Positions 17,770 through 28,549 are shown, counted from the first letter of the stretch. The stretch: 64,000 nucleotides of DNA from DATBJJ01 sp036556425 (GCA_036556425.1 DATBJJ010000099.1:1-64000), one strand, 5' to 3'. Notes: generated by a model not told the origin, from the letters alone. Program-made: numbers and translations.

Positions 17770-19689
17770 CTAGCCGACGACCTGCGCGAGCACCTGCGGA
17801 TTCGAGCGGATCGTCATCCGTTCGCGCGCTTTCGTCATGTAGGAGGTGAAGAAGCGCTGCCGCTGCTGGTTGAGCAGCTCGTTCTTCACCGTTTCGCGGC
17901 CGTTCTTGACCTCGTCCGGCGTCGGGCCCTTCTTCTCGAGCACCTTCACGATCACCGCGCCGTTGTCGGTCGTGATCGGATCGCTCACACCCCCTTGCGG
18001 AAGCGAGAACGCGGCGGCATCGACGGCCGGGCTCATGCCGATGTCCGGAATCGTCGAATTGCGCGCGACGAAGTCCGTTGGCTTGGCTTCGAGGCCCGCG
18101 GCCTTCGCGGCCGCGGCGAAATCGCCCGCCTTCAATTGCGCGACCACGCCTGACGCCTTCTGCCGCGCGAGATCCATCGCCTTCTTCTTCTGCAGATCGT
18201 CGCGAACGCGCGCCTTGACCTCGTCGAGCGCCGGCACTCTCGAGTCCTGCTTGGCGGTGACGGTGATGAACGCGAGCCCGCTCGGCGTGCGCAGCGCTTC
18301 GCTCACTTCGCCGTCCTTCAGCTCGAACGCGCGATCGACCGCTTCGCGCGCATCGCCGAGACCGGCAATCGGCTCGCCGCGGCCGAAGAAGCCCGACTCC
18401 GCCACGATCAAGCCGCGCGGCTTCGCGACCGTGTCGAGGTCCGACGGCTTCGGCAGCTTGCCCGCGAGCTCGTTCGAGATTCGCTCGGCTTCCTTGCTCG
18501 CGCGCTCGTACTTCAACGTGTCCTCGATCTGCGGCCTGACGGCTTCCATCGAGCTGGTCGTGGCCGGCTTCTTCTCGCCCGCCTTGATGATGTGATAGCC
18601 GAATTCCGATTTCACGAGGCCGCTGATCTCGCCTGGCTTCAGCGCCCACGCCGCGTCGGCGAATTCCTTCACCATCCGCCCGCGCGGGAAGAAGCCGAGG
18701 TCTCCGCCTTTCACCGCGCTGCCGGTATCCTCCGACACTTTCTTCGCGAGCGCCGCGAAATCAGCGCCTCCCTTCACCTTCGCGAGCGTCTCTTCCGCCA
18801 GCTGCTTCACGGCCGCTTCGTCCTTGCCCTCGGTGGTCTTGAGAAGGATGTGGCTCGCCTGCATCTCCTCGGGCGTCGAGTACGCGGCGATGTTCGAGTC
18901 GTAGTGCTGCTTGATGTCCTGATCGGTGACCGTGATGCGCTGCCGGATCGCGTCGGTGTCGACCAGCGCGTATTTGATCTTCCGCTTCTCGGGGATGCGG
19001 TACTTCTCTTTGTTGCTCTCGAAGTGCGACGCGATTTCCGCGTCGGTGAGCGTCACACCGTCCTTGAACTTGTCGGCGAAGAACGAGACGACGGACAGCT
19101 TCACCTTCTCGTTGCGCCGGGTGAACTCCGCATCGACGTCAGTGTCCGAGACCGTGATCCAATCGGTCAGCGCGCCCTGCAGCTTCTCGACGATGATGCT
19201 GCGGCGCACTTCTTCTTCGAACTCCGACGCGCGGATCGGTGGATTCTGGTTGTCGAGAATCTGCTCGTAGCGCGCCTGTCCGATGAACTGCCCGTTCTCC
19301 TGGAACGCCGGGAGCGACAGGATCCGCGCGCGAACTTCCGCGTTGCTCGCCGAGATCCCCTGACGGCCCGCTTCGGCGAGCGCGGATTCCTCTTCGATTA
19401 ACTGCTGGACGATCCGCTGATCGACGCCGAGCTGCTTGAGGAGGTTCTCGTCGACGTTGCCGCCGTAGGCGTTGCGGTACATGTTCATCTGCGCCACGTA
19501 CGCGCGGCGGAACCGGTTCACCGTGATGTCGCGGCCGTCGACCGTCGCCACGACGCCATTCGGGCCCGCCTCGGTGCCGGAGTTCCTCAGAAAGCTTGGA
19601 ATGTAGAGCGCCACGAAGGCCACGACCACAATCGCCAGGCTCCACTTGAGCCAGTTCTTGTGCCGGCGCATCCGATCGAGCATCGTCAT
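17770..19689 (-). CDS. PpiD/SurA-like membrane-anchored peptidyl-prolyl isomerase
   Basis: 639 residues. One N-terminal TM (LKWSLAIVVVAFVALYIPSF), a SurA-N-like helical chaperone region (residues 40-250), then a parvulin domain at about 275-375 (MQASHILLKT, GGDLGFFPRGRMVKEF, SEFGYHIIK), and a second degenerate parvulin-like segment near 460-560. The architecture matches PpiD, a periplasmic folding factor at the Sec translocon. The ATG at 19689 is the natural start. It is divergent from the GGDEF gene and convergent with sppA, so two envelope quality-control genes lie tail to tail. Confidence 0.88.
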   Translation of the reverse strand: MTMLDRMRRHKNWLKWSLAIVVVAFVALYIPSFLRNSGTEAGPNGVVATVDGRDITVNRFRRAYVAQMNMYRNAYGGNVDENLLKQLGVDQRIVQQLIEEESALAEAGRQGISASNAEVRARILSLPAFQENGQFIGQARYEQILDNQNPPIRASEFEEEVRRSIIVEKLQGALTDWITVSDTDVDAEFTRRNEKVKLSVVSFFADKFKDGVTLTDAEIASHFESNKEKYRIPEKRKIKYALVDTDAIRQRITVTDQDIKQHYDSNIAAYSTPEEMQASHILLKTTEGKDEAAVKQLAEETLAKVKGGADFAALAKKVSEDTGSAVKGGDLGFFPRGRMVKEFADAAWALKPGEISGLVKSEFGYHIIKAGEKKPATTSSMEAVRPQIEDTLKYERASKEAERISNELAGKLPKPSDLDTVAKPRGLIVAESGFFGRGEPIAGLGDAREAVDRAFELKDGEVSEALRTPSGLAFITVTAKQDSRVPALDEVKARVRDDLQKKKAMDLARQKASGVVAQLKAGDFAAAAKAAGLEAKPTDFVARNSTIPDIGMSPAVDAAAFSLPQGGVSDPITTDNGAVIVKVLEKKGPTPDEVKNGRETVKNELLNQQRQRFFTSYMTKARERMTIRSNPQVLAQVVG

Positions 19690-19790
19690 GGGTACGGGAC
19701 CTCTCGGGTTGGAAACGGAAATCTTGATTATGCCATTTTGCCGACAGATCCGTCACGGCATCGCGGCACAGCACGCAGGACTGCACGCTC

Positions 19791-21011
19791 TTGCCCTACC
19801 GCTTCACGCGGGCGCCCGAAACGGAACGGTTCGTGTGTTATATTTGCGGTGTACAGAACGACTTAGAAGGATTCGTCATTCCAAATGGGACGCAGAGTCG
19901 ATTGACCGGGAGAGCTCGGCAGACTCGCGCCCGTCGTCGCTCGAGCAGGAGCAGCCCGCAGGCGTTCCGCCAGGACTTGTCGGATCGGCTGCGCCCTCTT
20001 CAGACGGCGCTCCGGCGCAAGCTGGCGCGCGCCGACGTGCTCGCCGAGATGATGCGGGCCGTCAATTCCAGCCTCGATCCTGAACGCGTGGCCGATACGC
20101 TCGTGCAACGGGTCTCCGACTGGCTGCCCGCGCCGTGCTGGCTCGTGCTCGTGATCGACGACGCGGGACGCGTGCGCGCGCTCGCGACGCGCGCGCTGAC
20201 GTCGACGATGACGGAGACCGCGCAGGCCGTGGGGGAATGGGTCATGCAGACGGGAGACGTCTTTACGACGGCGAACCTCTCGGTCGACCCTCGGATTCTG
20301 CACCTGGATGCGGGCGGACCCCGGTCGGCAGCCGTGGGACTGCCGCTGCGATGCCGCGGGCAGTCGGTCGGGGCGCTCGTCGCGTTGGACCGCGGGATTG
20401 CGGCCCGCACGCCGCGATTCTCCGTCCCGACGATCAAGACCCTGCTGACCGCGCTGGAGCCGGGCGCGATCGCGCTGGACAACGCGCTGCGCGTGCAACG
20501 CGCCGAGGCCCTGTCGGTCACCGACGATCTGACGCAGTTGTACAACTGGCGCTACATGCAGCAAGTGCTCCGGCGCGAGACCAAGCGGGCCCTGCGCGGC
20601 AATCGGCCGCTGTCCCTCCTCTTCGTCGATCTCGACGGGTTCAAGTCGATCAACGACTCGCACGGACATCTCTTCGGCAGCCGCGCCCTCGTCGAAGCGG
20701 CCGGCGTCATTCGCGCGAGCGCGCGCGAGACGGACATCGTCGCGCGGTTCGGCGGCGACGAGTTCGCGCTCGTCCTGCCGGATACGGCGTGCGACGGCGC
20801 GGTCTCGGTCGGCGAGCGCATTCGCGATCGGCTCGCGGCGTACCGGTTTCTCGAGGGCGACAACCTGAGCATCGCGCTGACGGCGTCGGTCGGCGTGGCG
20901 ACGCTGCCCGACGTCTCGGGCACCGCCGAAGGATTGATTCAAGCGGCCGACGAGGCGATGTACTGGGTCAAATCGCACGGCAAGAACGGCATTCACGTGG
21001 CGGGGGCATGA
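19791..21011 (+). CDS. GAF-GGDEF diguanylate cyclase
   Basis: Up to 406 residues. The middle (about 90-240) is a GAF-like sensory domain and the C-terminus a GGDEF domain with intact active site (ARFGGDEFALVLP, GGDEF at 321-325), DDLTQLYNWRYMQ and FVDLDGFKSINDSHGH, so it should make cyclic di-GMP. No RxxD inhibitory site at the usual place five residues before GGDEF is evident. Start uncertain: TTG 19791 is used, but an AT-rich TATATT at 19839-19844 inside this N-terminus resembles a promoter, and a TTG at 19902 would give a shorter, basic N-terminus. Confidence 0.85.
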   Translation: MPYRFTRAPETERFVCYICGVQNDLEGFVIPNGTQSRLTGRARQTRARRRSSRSSPQAFRQDLSDRLRPLQTALRRKLARADVLAEMMRAVNSSLDPERVADTLVQRVSDWLPAPCWLVLVIDDAGRVRALATRALTSTMTETAQAVGEWVMQTGDVFTTANLSVDPRILHLDAGGPRSAAVGLPLRCRGQSVGALVALDRGIAARTPRFSVPTIKTLLTALEPGAIALDNALRVQRAEALSVTDDLTQLYNWRYMQQVLRRETKRALRGNRPLSLLFVDLDGFKSINDSHGHLFGSRALVEAAGVIRASARETDIVARFGGDEFALVLPDTACDGAVSVGERIRDRLAAYRFLEGDNLSIALTASVGVATLPDVSGTAEGLIQAADEAMYWVKSHGKNGIHVAGA

Positions 21012-21102
21012 ATATCGCTGTCCGCTTCCCGCTGCTCGCTGGCTGCGAGGATCTCTCCGATCTCGATCGTCGAATCGCGATCCGAATCATCCAGCGGCCG
21101 AC

Positions 21103-21154
21103 GCGGACAGCGGACCGCGAGTAGCGGACAGCGGACCGCGAGCAGCGGACAGCG
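21103..21154. repeat. Tandem 21-bp repeat between GGDEF gene and mreB
   Basis: Two full 21-base units (21103-21123 and 21124-21144) and ten bases of a third. Each unit starts GCGGACAGCGGACCGCGAG and they differ at one base. The word GCGGACCGCG recurs at the start of the Nudix gene near 47164. The array ends 14 bases before the mreB start. Confidence 0.85.
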
Positions 21155-21168
21155 ACTGAGGTCTTTAT

Positions 21169-22192
<1,024 letters not shown>

Positions 22193-22194
<2 letters not shown>

Positions 22195-22273
22195 CTTCCA
22201 GCTTCCAGCTTCCGGCGTTCAGCCGGTTGCTGAACGGGAATTGCTGGGAGCTGGAAGCTGGGAACTGGAAGCT
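22193..22273. repeat. Long imperfect inverted repeat between mreB and mreC
   Basis: Arms of about 30 bases at 22193-22222 and 22244-22273 are imperfect reverse complements, both built of the word AGCTTCCAG or its complement. A nested perfect seven-base hairpin (CGTTCAG 22216-22222, CTGAACG 22230-22236) lies inside. The element fills the whole gap, touching the mreB stop and the mreC TTG. There is no T-run, so it is not an obvious terminator, and transcripts of the operon would carry a large hairpin. Confidence 0.85.
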
Positions 22274-23151
22274 TGCTAGATTCACCCGCTCGCCCCTCCT
22301 ATCGGCAGCGATCAGGCATCCTCTTCGGCGGTGTCATGGTCTTCCACCTCATCCTGATCTCGGCGCAGGTCCAGTCGAAGGCCGGCGTGCCGGTGCTCGA
22401 GGGGATCACGTTCGGCGTGTTCTCGCGACTGCAGGGCGGCGCGGCGTCGATGATTCGATCGATTGGCGGCGCGTGGAGCAACTACGTCGGCCTGCGCGGC
22501 GCGCGCCTCGAGAACGAGTCGTTGAAGAAGCAGGTCGAGGATCTGCAGGTCCGCCTGCAGGAACAGCGCGCGGTCGCGGCGCGATCCGAGCGGCTGCAGG
22601 AGCTGCTCGCGCTCAAGGACAAGTCGGCGCCGCTCCCGATGCTGGCGGCCGAAGTGATCGCGGGGAATCCCAACGCTGGATTGCGGACGGTGACGCTCAA
22701 CCGCGGCAGCGCCGACGGCGTGCAGCCGGACATGGCGGTGATCGCGTCGAAGGGCGTCGTCGGCCGCGTGATCGGTCCCGTGGCGGCCCACGCCGCGCGC
22801 GTGCAGCTGTTGATCGATCCGAGCGCGGCGATTGGCGCGGTGAGCGAGCGAACGCGTGCCGGTGGCATGGTGGCCGGGCACGAGGGCGATCCGCCGCTGC
22901 GCATGGAGCTCGTCTCGAATCTCGCGGACATCGTCCCCGGCGATGCGATCGTCGCATCCGGGATCGACGGCATCTATCCGCGGGGCTTCGCGATCGGCAC
23001 GGTCGAAAAGTCGGAGCGCGGTCCGAATCTTCATCGCCTGATCGCGGTGCGGCCGGCCGTCGATTTCTCCTCGATCGAGGAAGTGTTGATCGTGATGGTT
23101 CCGGCGCGCAGCGCGGTGACGGACGATCCCTCGCGCGAGGCGGGCAGGTGA
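22273..23151 (+). CDS. mreC: Rod shape-determining protein MreC
   Basis: 292 residues. One TM segment (GILFGGVMVFHLILISAQVQ), a coiled-coil region at about 75-115 (ARLENESLKKQVEDLQVRLQ), then the double beta-barrel MreC core (AEVIAGNPNAGLRTVTLNRG, GVVGRVIGPVAAHAARVQLL). It links MreB to PBP2 and MreD in the periplasm. TTG start lies on the outer end of the inverted repeat. Its stop overlaps mreD (GTGA). Confidence 0.94.
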   Translation: MLDSPARPSYRQRSGILFGGVMVFHLILISAQVQSKAGVPVLEGITFGVFSRLQGGAASMIRSIGGAWSNYVGLRGARLENESLKKQVEDLQVRLQEQRAVAARSERLQELLALKDKSAPLPMLAAEVIAGNPNAGLRTVTLNRGSADGVQPDMAVIASKGVVGRVIGPVAAHAARVQLLIDPSAAIGAVSERTRAGGMVAGHEGDPPLRMELVSNLADIVPGDAIVASGIDGIYPRGFAIGTVEKSERGPNLHRLIAVRPAVDFSSIEEVLIVMVPARSAVTDDPSREAGR

Positions 23152-23666
23152 GAGTCGCCGGCGCGCTGCTCGCGCTGGCCGGCGCGCTCGCGTTGCAGAC
23201 GACGCTGGCGGGCATGACGATCCGGGGGGCGACGACCGTCAATCTGGTGCTGGTGGCGGTCATCTACCTCGCGCTCGCGTTCGGACCGGTGGCGGGCTTG
23301 TTGGCCGGAACCGCGGGCGGCTTGATTCAGGATGCGCTGGCGGGCGGCATCATCGGCGTCGGCGCGTTCTCGAAGACGCTGGTGGGGTTCGTGGTGGGCG
23401 TCCTCGGCGCGCAGTTCATCGTGGCGCAAACGCTGCCGCGCCTGATCATGTTCGTCAGCGGCACGTTGATTCACGAGCTCTGCTATCAGGCGCTTTACGC
23501 GATCGTCGAAGCGCGGCCGTTTCGGATGCAGTGGTCGACGACGCTGACGCAGGCGGCGGTGAACGGCCTCGTGGGAATTCTGGCGTTTGCGGTCGCCGAG
23601 GCGGGCCCCGGCCTGCTGCAACGCCGCCGCGCCAGGGGTGCTACGCTAAGTAGAAGACGGTATTAA
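23148..23666 (+). CDS. mreD: Rod shape-determining protein MreD
   Basis: 172 residues, almost entirely hydrophobic with five or so TM helices (GALLALAGALALQTTLAG, TVNLVLVAVIYLALAFGPVA, TLVGFVVGVLGAQFIVAQTL). This length and its position between mreC and mrdA identify it as MreD, an inner-membrane elongasome component. GTG start overlaps the mreC stop by four bases, indicating translational coupling. Confidence 0.9.
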   Translation: MRVAGALLALAGALALQTTLAGMTIRGATTVNLVLVAVIYLALAFGPVAGLLAGTAGGLIQDALAGGIIGVGAFSKTLVGFVVGVLGAQFIVAQTLPRLIMFVSGTLIHELCYQALYAIVEARPFRMQWSTTLTQAAVNGLVGILAFAVAEAGPGLLQRRRARGATLSRRRY

Positions 23667-23680
23667 CCGCGACTCGGATA

Positions 23681-25564
23681 ATGACTACGGCTCCACTCCA
23701 ACCCGACGATCGGCGCAACCTCGCGACGAGGTTGTCGGCGATGCAGTTCGTCGTGGCGGGGATCTTCGCCCTGCTGGTCGTGGCGTTCTGGATCTTCCAG
23801 GTCGCGCAGCACCAGAAGTTCGCCGAGATCGCGGACAACAATCACCGCCGGCGGCTGCCGCTCCCGGCGCCCCGCGGCGTGTTGTTCGATCGCAATGGCA
23901 AAGTGCTCGTCGAGAACCAGAACACGCTCAACATCGCGCTCGTGCGGGAGCAGTCCGGAAACATCGAGCAGACGCTGCACGTGCTCGCGCTCGCGACGGG
24001 CGTGGACGAGGCCAAGATGCGCGAGACGGTCAGCCGGCGGCGCCGCGAGCCGAGCTACCGGCCGATCGTGTTGATCGAAAACGCGAGCCTGGCGCAGGTC
24101 GCGGCGTTTCGCGCGCGCAAGCTCGAGCTGCCCGGCATCATCGAGCAGCAGCTGCCGGCGCGGCAGTATCCGTCGAAAGCGGTGGGCGCGCATCTCTTCG
24201 GGTACGTGAGCGAGGTGAGCGACACGGATCTCGCGAGAGACGAGTACTCAGGCCTCGAAGCGGGCTCGATGGTCGGCAAGGCGGGCGTCGAGCAGGCCTA
24301 CAACCGGCTGCTGATGGGGAGGGACGGCGACAAGATCGTCCGCGTCAACAGCAAGGGCCGCGAAATGGGGGACGTCAGCGAGACGCCGCCCGAGGAAGGG
24401 AAGCGCATCCAGCTCACGATCGATGCGGACGTCCAGCGCGCGACCGAGGAAGGCTTCCGACATTTCGGCTACAACGGCGCGGCGGTGATCCTCGACCCGA
24501 GGAACGGCGAAGTGCTCGCGTTCACGAGTCTCCCGGCGTACAACCCGAATCAGTTCGCCGGCGGCATCGACACCCTGAGCTGGCGCGAGCTGACGGAGGA
24601 TCCGCTGAAGCCGCTGCAGAACCGCGCCCTGCAAGGGCGCTACTCGCCGGGATCGACGTTCAAGGTCGCGGTTGCTCTCGCCGCGCTCGAAGAAAACGTG
24701 GCCACGCCGGATTTCCGCGTGTTCTGTCCGGGCGGCGCGACGTTCCACGGCCGCTACTTCCAATGCCACCTGAAGGGGGGCCACGGATCCGTGGACATGC
24801 GTCACGCGATCGAGAAGTCCTGCAACGTGTACTTCTACACGCTCGGCAACATGCTCGGCGTCGATCGCATCCACAAGTGGTCGTCGCTCATCGGGCTCGG
24901 CGAGCGCAGCGGGATCGATCTGCCGAATGAAGTGAAGGGCCTCGTACCCTCCACGGAATGGAAGAAGACCACGCGCGAGCCCAAGTGGTATCCGGGCGAG
25001 ACGATCTCCGTGTCGATCGGCCAGGGGCAGGTGAGCGTGACGCCGGTCTCGCTCGCGGTCATGATGATGACGCTCGCCAACGGCGGGACGCGCTACACGC
25101 CGCACGTGATCAAAGCGATCGACGAAGGGAAGGGGTGGGAGCCGGTCGCGGCGCCGCCGCCGCAGTCGACGGTGCGATTGAAGCAGTCGACGATCGACAC
25201 GATTCACGAGGGCATGTGGATGGTCGTCAATGCCGCGGGCACCGGCGGACGCGCGAGGATCCCGAACTACAACGTCGCGGGGAAGACCGGAACGGCGCAG
25301 GTCATCTCGCTGACGGGCGCGAAGATCGCCAAAGGCAAGATGGACGTCCGCGATCACGGATGGTTCGTGTTCTACGCGCCGCACGACAAGCCGGAGATCG
25401 CCGGCGTGATCTTCGCCGAGCACGCGGAGCACGGCTATCTCGGCGCGCCGATCGCGAAGTACGCGATGGAAACCTATTTTGCGAAGAAGGAAGGCCGGCC
25501 GCCGCCGACGCTGCCGCCGATCGTGCCACCGACCGTGAGGGTCGCAGCCGCGACGCTGCAATAG
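23681..25564 (+). CDS. mrdA: Penicillin-binding protein 2, elongasome transpeptidase
   Basis: 627 residues. One N-terminal TM (VVAGIFALLVVAFWIFQVAQ), PBP dimerisation/pedestal domain at about 55-240 with PAPRGVLFDRNGKVLVEN, and a transpeptidase domain holding all three motifs: SPGSTFK (SxxK), KSCNVYF (SxN) and AGKTGTAQV (KTG). It cross-links peptidoglycan during elongation with RodA as partner glycosyltransferase. Beta-lactam target. It starts 14 bases after mreD and ends one base before rodA. Confidence 0.95.
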   Translation: MTTAPLQPDDRRNLATRLSAMQFVVAGIFALLVVAFWIFQVAQHQKFAEIADNNHRRRLPLPAPRGVLFDRNGKVLVENQNTLNIALVREQSGNIEQTLHVLALATGVDEAKMRETVSRRRREPSYRPIVLIENASLAQVAAFRARKLELPGIIEQQLPARQYPSKAVGAHLFGYVSEVSDTDLARDEYSGLEAGSMVGKAGVEQAYNRLLMGRDGDKIVRVNSKGREMGDVSETPPEEGKRIQLTIDADVQRATEEGFRHFGYNGAAVILDPRNGEVLAFTSLPAYNPNQFAGGIDTLSWRELTEDPLKPLQNRALQGRYSPGSTFKVAVALAALEENVATPDFRVFCPGGATFHGRYFQCHLKGGHGSVDMRHAIEKSCNVYFYTLGNMLGVDRIHKWSSLIGLGERSGIDLPNEVKGLVPSTEWKKTTREPKWYPGETISVSIGQGQVSVTPVSLAVMMMTLANGGTRYTPHVIKAIDEGKGWEPVAAPPPQSTVRLKQSTIDTIHEGMWMVVNAAGTGGRARIPNYNVAGKTGTAQVISLTGAKIAKGKMDVRDHGWFVFYAPHDKPEIAGVIFAEHAEHGYLGAPIAKYAMETYFAKKEGRPPPTLPPIVPPTVRVAAATLQ

Positions 25565-25565
25565 C

Positions 25566-26672
25566 ATGTTCGAACGACGGTTGATCTTTCACGTCGACTG
25601 GCTGCTGCTGGCGGCAATCCTGACGCTGACCGGGATCGGCGTCACGATGATCTACAGCACGACGTACATCCAGATCCCGGAGCCGGGACGGCCGGGCCGC
25701 GAGTTCTACACGCAGATCTACGCGATCCTCCTCGGGCTCGGCGCGCTGTTCGTGTTCCTCGTCATCGACTACCGCAAGCTCGCCGAGAACTCGCTCGTCC
25801 TCTACGGCGGCCTCTTGGCGCTCCTCGTCTACGTGCTCTTCAGGGGATCGACGCAATACAACGCGACGCGATGGATCGACGTCGGTCCGTTCAACATCCA
25901 GCCGTCCGAGTTCGGCCGCATGGCGATCGCGCTCGTCCTCGCGATGTACTTCGGCGAGAACCGCCGGGGCGCGCGCAACTTCGGCGACCTCGCGATCGCC
26001 GGCGTCTTCGCCGGCGTGCCGATTCTCCTCATCGCGCGGCAGCCGGATCTCGGGACCGCGGTGACGCTGATCCCGGTCGCCTTCGGGATCGCGTACCTGG
26101 CGGGCCTTCGCATGAAGCTCATCGGCGTGCTGGCGCTCGCCGCGGTCCTCATGGCGCCGGTCGCCTGGACCTTCGCGCTCAAGGACTACCAGAAAACGCG
26201 CATCACCACGTTCATCAATCCCGATCTCGATCCGCAGGGCGACGGCTATCAACAGCGCCAGGCGCGCATCACCGTCGGATCCGGCGGGCTCGTCGGCAAG
26301 GGATTCATGAAGGGCACGCAGGGGCAGTACAAGTTCCTGCCGGTCGCCCACAACGATTTCATCTTCTCGGTGCTCGCCGAGGAAAAAGGGTTCATCGGCG
26401 TCCTCGTGGCGCTGGGGTTGTATCTGTTCGTGATTCTTCGATCGGTCGAGGCGGCGCGGCTCTCGAAAGATCGCATCGGCGCGTACCTCGTCGGTGGGAT
26501 CATTTCGGGATTCGCGTTCCAGGTGATTTACAACGTGACGATGTCAGCCGGCCTCGCGCCGGTCAAAGGCTTGACGCTGCCCCTCATGAGCTACGGGGGC
26601 TCGTCGATGATTGCGACGTTAGCGAGCTTTGGTCTCATCCTGAACGTCAGGATGAGGAGGTTTACGAACTAG
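25566..26672 (+). CDS. rodA: SEDS glycosyltransferase RodA
   Basis: 368 residues with about ten TM helices. SEDS signatures: the periplasmic loop RQPDLGTAVTLIPVAF, NDFIFSVLAEEKGFIG containing the conserved acidic pair region, and the C-terminal PLMSYGGSSMIATLASFG. RodA polymerises lipid II glycan strands and works with PBP2 encoded one base upstream. Last gene of the shape operon proper; a 143-base gap separates it from RNase G. Confidence 0.95.
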   Translation: MFERRLIFHVDWLLLAAILTLTGIGVTMIYSTTYIQIPEPGRPGREFYTQIYAILLGLGALFVFLVIDYRKLAENSLVLYGGLLALLVYVLFRGSTQYNATRWIDVGPFNIQPSEFGRMAIALVLAMYFGENRRGARNFGDLAIAGVFAGVPILLIARQPDLGTAVTLIPVAFGIAYLAGLRMKLIGVLALAAVLMAPVAWTFALKDYQKTRITTFINPDLDPQGDGYQQRQARITVGSGGLVGKGFMKGTQGQYKFLPVAHNDFIFSVLAEEKGFIGVLVALGLYLFVILRSVEAARLSKDRIGAYLVGGIISGFAFQVIYNVTMSAGLAPVKGLTLPLMSYGGSSMIATLASFGLILNVRMRRFTN

Positions 26673-26815
26673 GTTTTCGCGGTCGGAGGATGCGTTGATC
26701 GAGATTCTGCTGCTCACGCTCGCCGCGTGCGCGATCGCCGCTGGCGCGGCGGTCCGGCTCGGCGGCCGCGTGCGCGCCGGAGCGATCCTCCCCGCGGCAG
26801 AGCGGAGTTCCGTCC

Positions 26816-28549
26816 ATGAACAAGGAGATGATCATCTCCGCCGGCGACCACGAGACGAGGGTCGCCATCCTCGAAGAGGATCAAGTCGTCGAGGTCTTCA
26901 TCGAGCGCGAGAATCAGCGCGGCGTTGTCGGCAACGTCTACAAGGGCCGGGTGAACAAAGTTCTCCCGGGCATGCAGTCGTCGTTCGTTGACATCGGCCT
27001 CGAGCGCGACGCGTTCCTCTACGTCTCGGAAGTCGTCAACACCGTCGAAGAATTCGAGCGCCTCGCCGGCGACGACGAGGACGCCGAGGACTCCGGGCCG
27101 GGCGTTCCGGTCGTGCTCCCGGTTCCGCCGGTCGACGCGATCGAGGCGGCCGCGCCGCAGGCGCTCGACGGCGCCGAGGAGATCGACGGCGTTCCTGCCG
27201 AACAGCCCATCGCCGCGGCCGCGCCGGCCGGCGCCGACGCGCCCGCGGCACCCGCGCGCGCGAACGGCCGTCTCGAGCGGCGCTCGGCGCCGAGAGGCGA
27301 TCGCGATCGCGGCGGGTCCGGCGATCGGCCGCAAGCCAAGATCGAAGACCTGCTGAAAGAAGGGCAGGACATCCTCGTCCAGGTCGTCAAGGAGCCGCTC
27401 GGCACGAAGGGCGCGCGCCTCACGTCGCACGTGACGATGCCCGGACGGTTCCTGGTGTTCATGCCGACCGTCGATCACGTCGGCGTGTCGCGCAAGATCG
27501 ATTCGCGCGAGGAGCGCGGACGGCTCCGCGGCATCGTCCGCGAGTTCAGGGAACAGCACGGCTTCACCGGCGGCGTCATCATTCGAACGGCCGCCGCCGG
27601 CCGCTCCAAGGAGGACATCGTCAGCGACCTGTCGTACTTCCATCAGGTGTGGACCGAGATCCGGCAGAAGATGGACGGACGGCGCGCGCCGGCGCTGCTC
27701 TTTCAGGAGCAGAGCCTCGTCACCAAGCTGCTGCGCGATCTGCTGACCGACGACTACTCCGCGATCAGGATCGACGATCCGCAGGAGCACCGGCGCGTCG
27801 CGGCGCTCGTCGAGCGCATCATGCCGAACCTCCTCCCGCGCGTGAAGCTGTACACGAAGGACTATCCCATCCTCGAGGAGTACGGCGTTCAGGCCGAGAT
27901 CGACAAGGCGCTGCGCAGCAAGGTGTGGCTCAAGTCCGGCGGATACCTGGTGATCAACCAGACCGAGGCGCTCGTCGCGATCGACGTGAACACCGGGCGC
28001 TACGTCGGCAAGCGCACCGGCCGGCTCGAGGACACGATCGTCAAGACGAACCTCGAGGCGGTCAAGGAGATCGTCCGTCAGCTCCGCCTGCGCGATCTCG
28101 GCGGCATCATCGTGCTCGACCTGATCGACATGGAGGAGAAGAAGAACCGGCAGCGCGTCTTCCAGGAAGTGGAGAAGGAGCTGCGGAAGGATCGATCGCC
28201 GTCGAAGGCGATCCAGGTTTCAGACTTCGGCCTCGTGATCGTGACGCGCAAACGCGTGAAGCAGAGCCTCGAGCGGCAGTTGACCGAGCCGTGCCCGTAC
28301 TGCTCCGGGTCGGGATCGATCAAGTCGAGCTCGACGATCTGCTACGAGATCATGACGGAGTTGAAGAAGATCGGCTCGGAGCTGGACGGCCACGGCGTGA
28401 TCGTCCGGGTCAACCCGGACATCGCGCGCGCGTTGAAGGAAGACGAGCCGACGCTGCTGCGCGATCTCCAGCAGACGCTTGGGAAGCAGGTCACCATCAG
28501 ACCGGACGTGCATCTCCATCACGAGCAGTTCGACGTGATGGCGACGTAG
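26816..28549 (+). CDS. rng: Ribonuclease G/E family endoribonuclease
   Basis: 577 residues. N-terminal S1 domain (GNVYKGRVNKVLPGMQSSFV) is interrupted after about residue 80 by roughly 95 residues of acidic, then Ala/Pro-rich and Arg-rich low-complexity sequence before it resumes at LLKEGQDILVQVVKEPLGTK. The RNase H-like and DNase I-like core keeps the catalytic aspartates (LVAIDVNTG and IIVLDLIDM) and the zinc-link CPYCSGSGSI. There is no long C-terminal degradosome scaffold, so it is closer to RNase G. It cleaves single-stranded RNA near 5' monophosphate ends. Downstream of the mre cluster, as in many bacteria. Confidence 0.93.
   Translation: MNKEMIISAGDHETRVAILEEDQVVEVFIERENQRGVVGNVYKGRVNKVLPGMQSSFVDIGLERDAFLYVSEVVNTVEEFERLAGDDEDAEDSGPGVPVVLPVPPVDAIEAAAPQALDGAEEIDGVPAEQPIAAAAPAGADAPAAPARANGRLERRSAPRGDRDRGGSGDRPQAKIEDLLKEGQDILVQVVKEPLGTKGARLTSHVTMPGRFLVFMPTVDHVGVSRKIDSREERGRLRGIVREFREQHGFTGGVIIRTAAAGRSKEDIVSDLSYFHQVWTEIRQKMDGRRAPALLFQEQSLVTKLLRDLLTDDYSAIRIDDPQEHRRVAALVERIMPNLLPRVKLYTKDYPILEEYGVQAEIDKALRSKVWLKSGGYLVINQTEALVAIDVNTGRYVGKRTGRLEDTIVKTNLEAVKEIVRQLRLRDLGGIIVLDLIDMEEKKNRQRVFQEVEKELRKDRSPSKAIQVSDFGLVIVTRKRVKQSLERQLTEPCPYCSGSGSIKSSSTICYEIMTELKKIGSELDGHGVIVRVNPDIARALKEDEPTLLRDLQQTLGKQVTIRPDVHLHHEQFDVMAT

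Noticed and set aside
26695..26991. Small frame with a hydrophobic N-terminus (IEILLLTLAACAIAAGAAV) after rodA, preceded by GGAGG
   Set aside because: The hydrophobic part and ribosome site are suggestive, but two thirds of the frame overlap RNase G out of frame and read as an arginine-rich shadow. Kept only as a note for a possible micro-protein.
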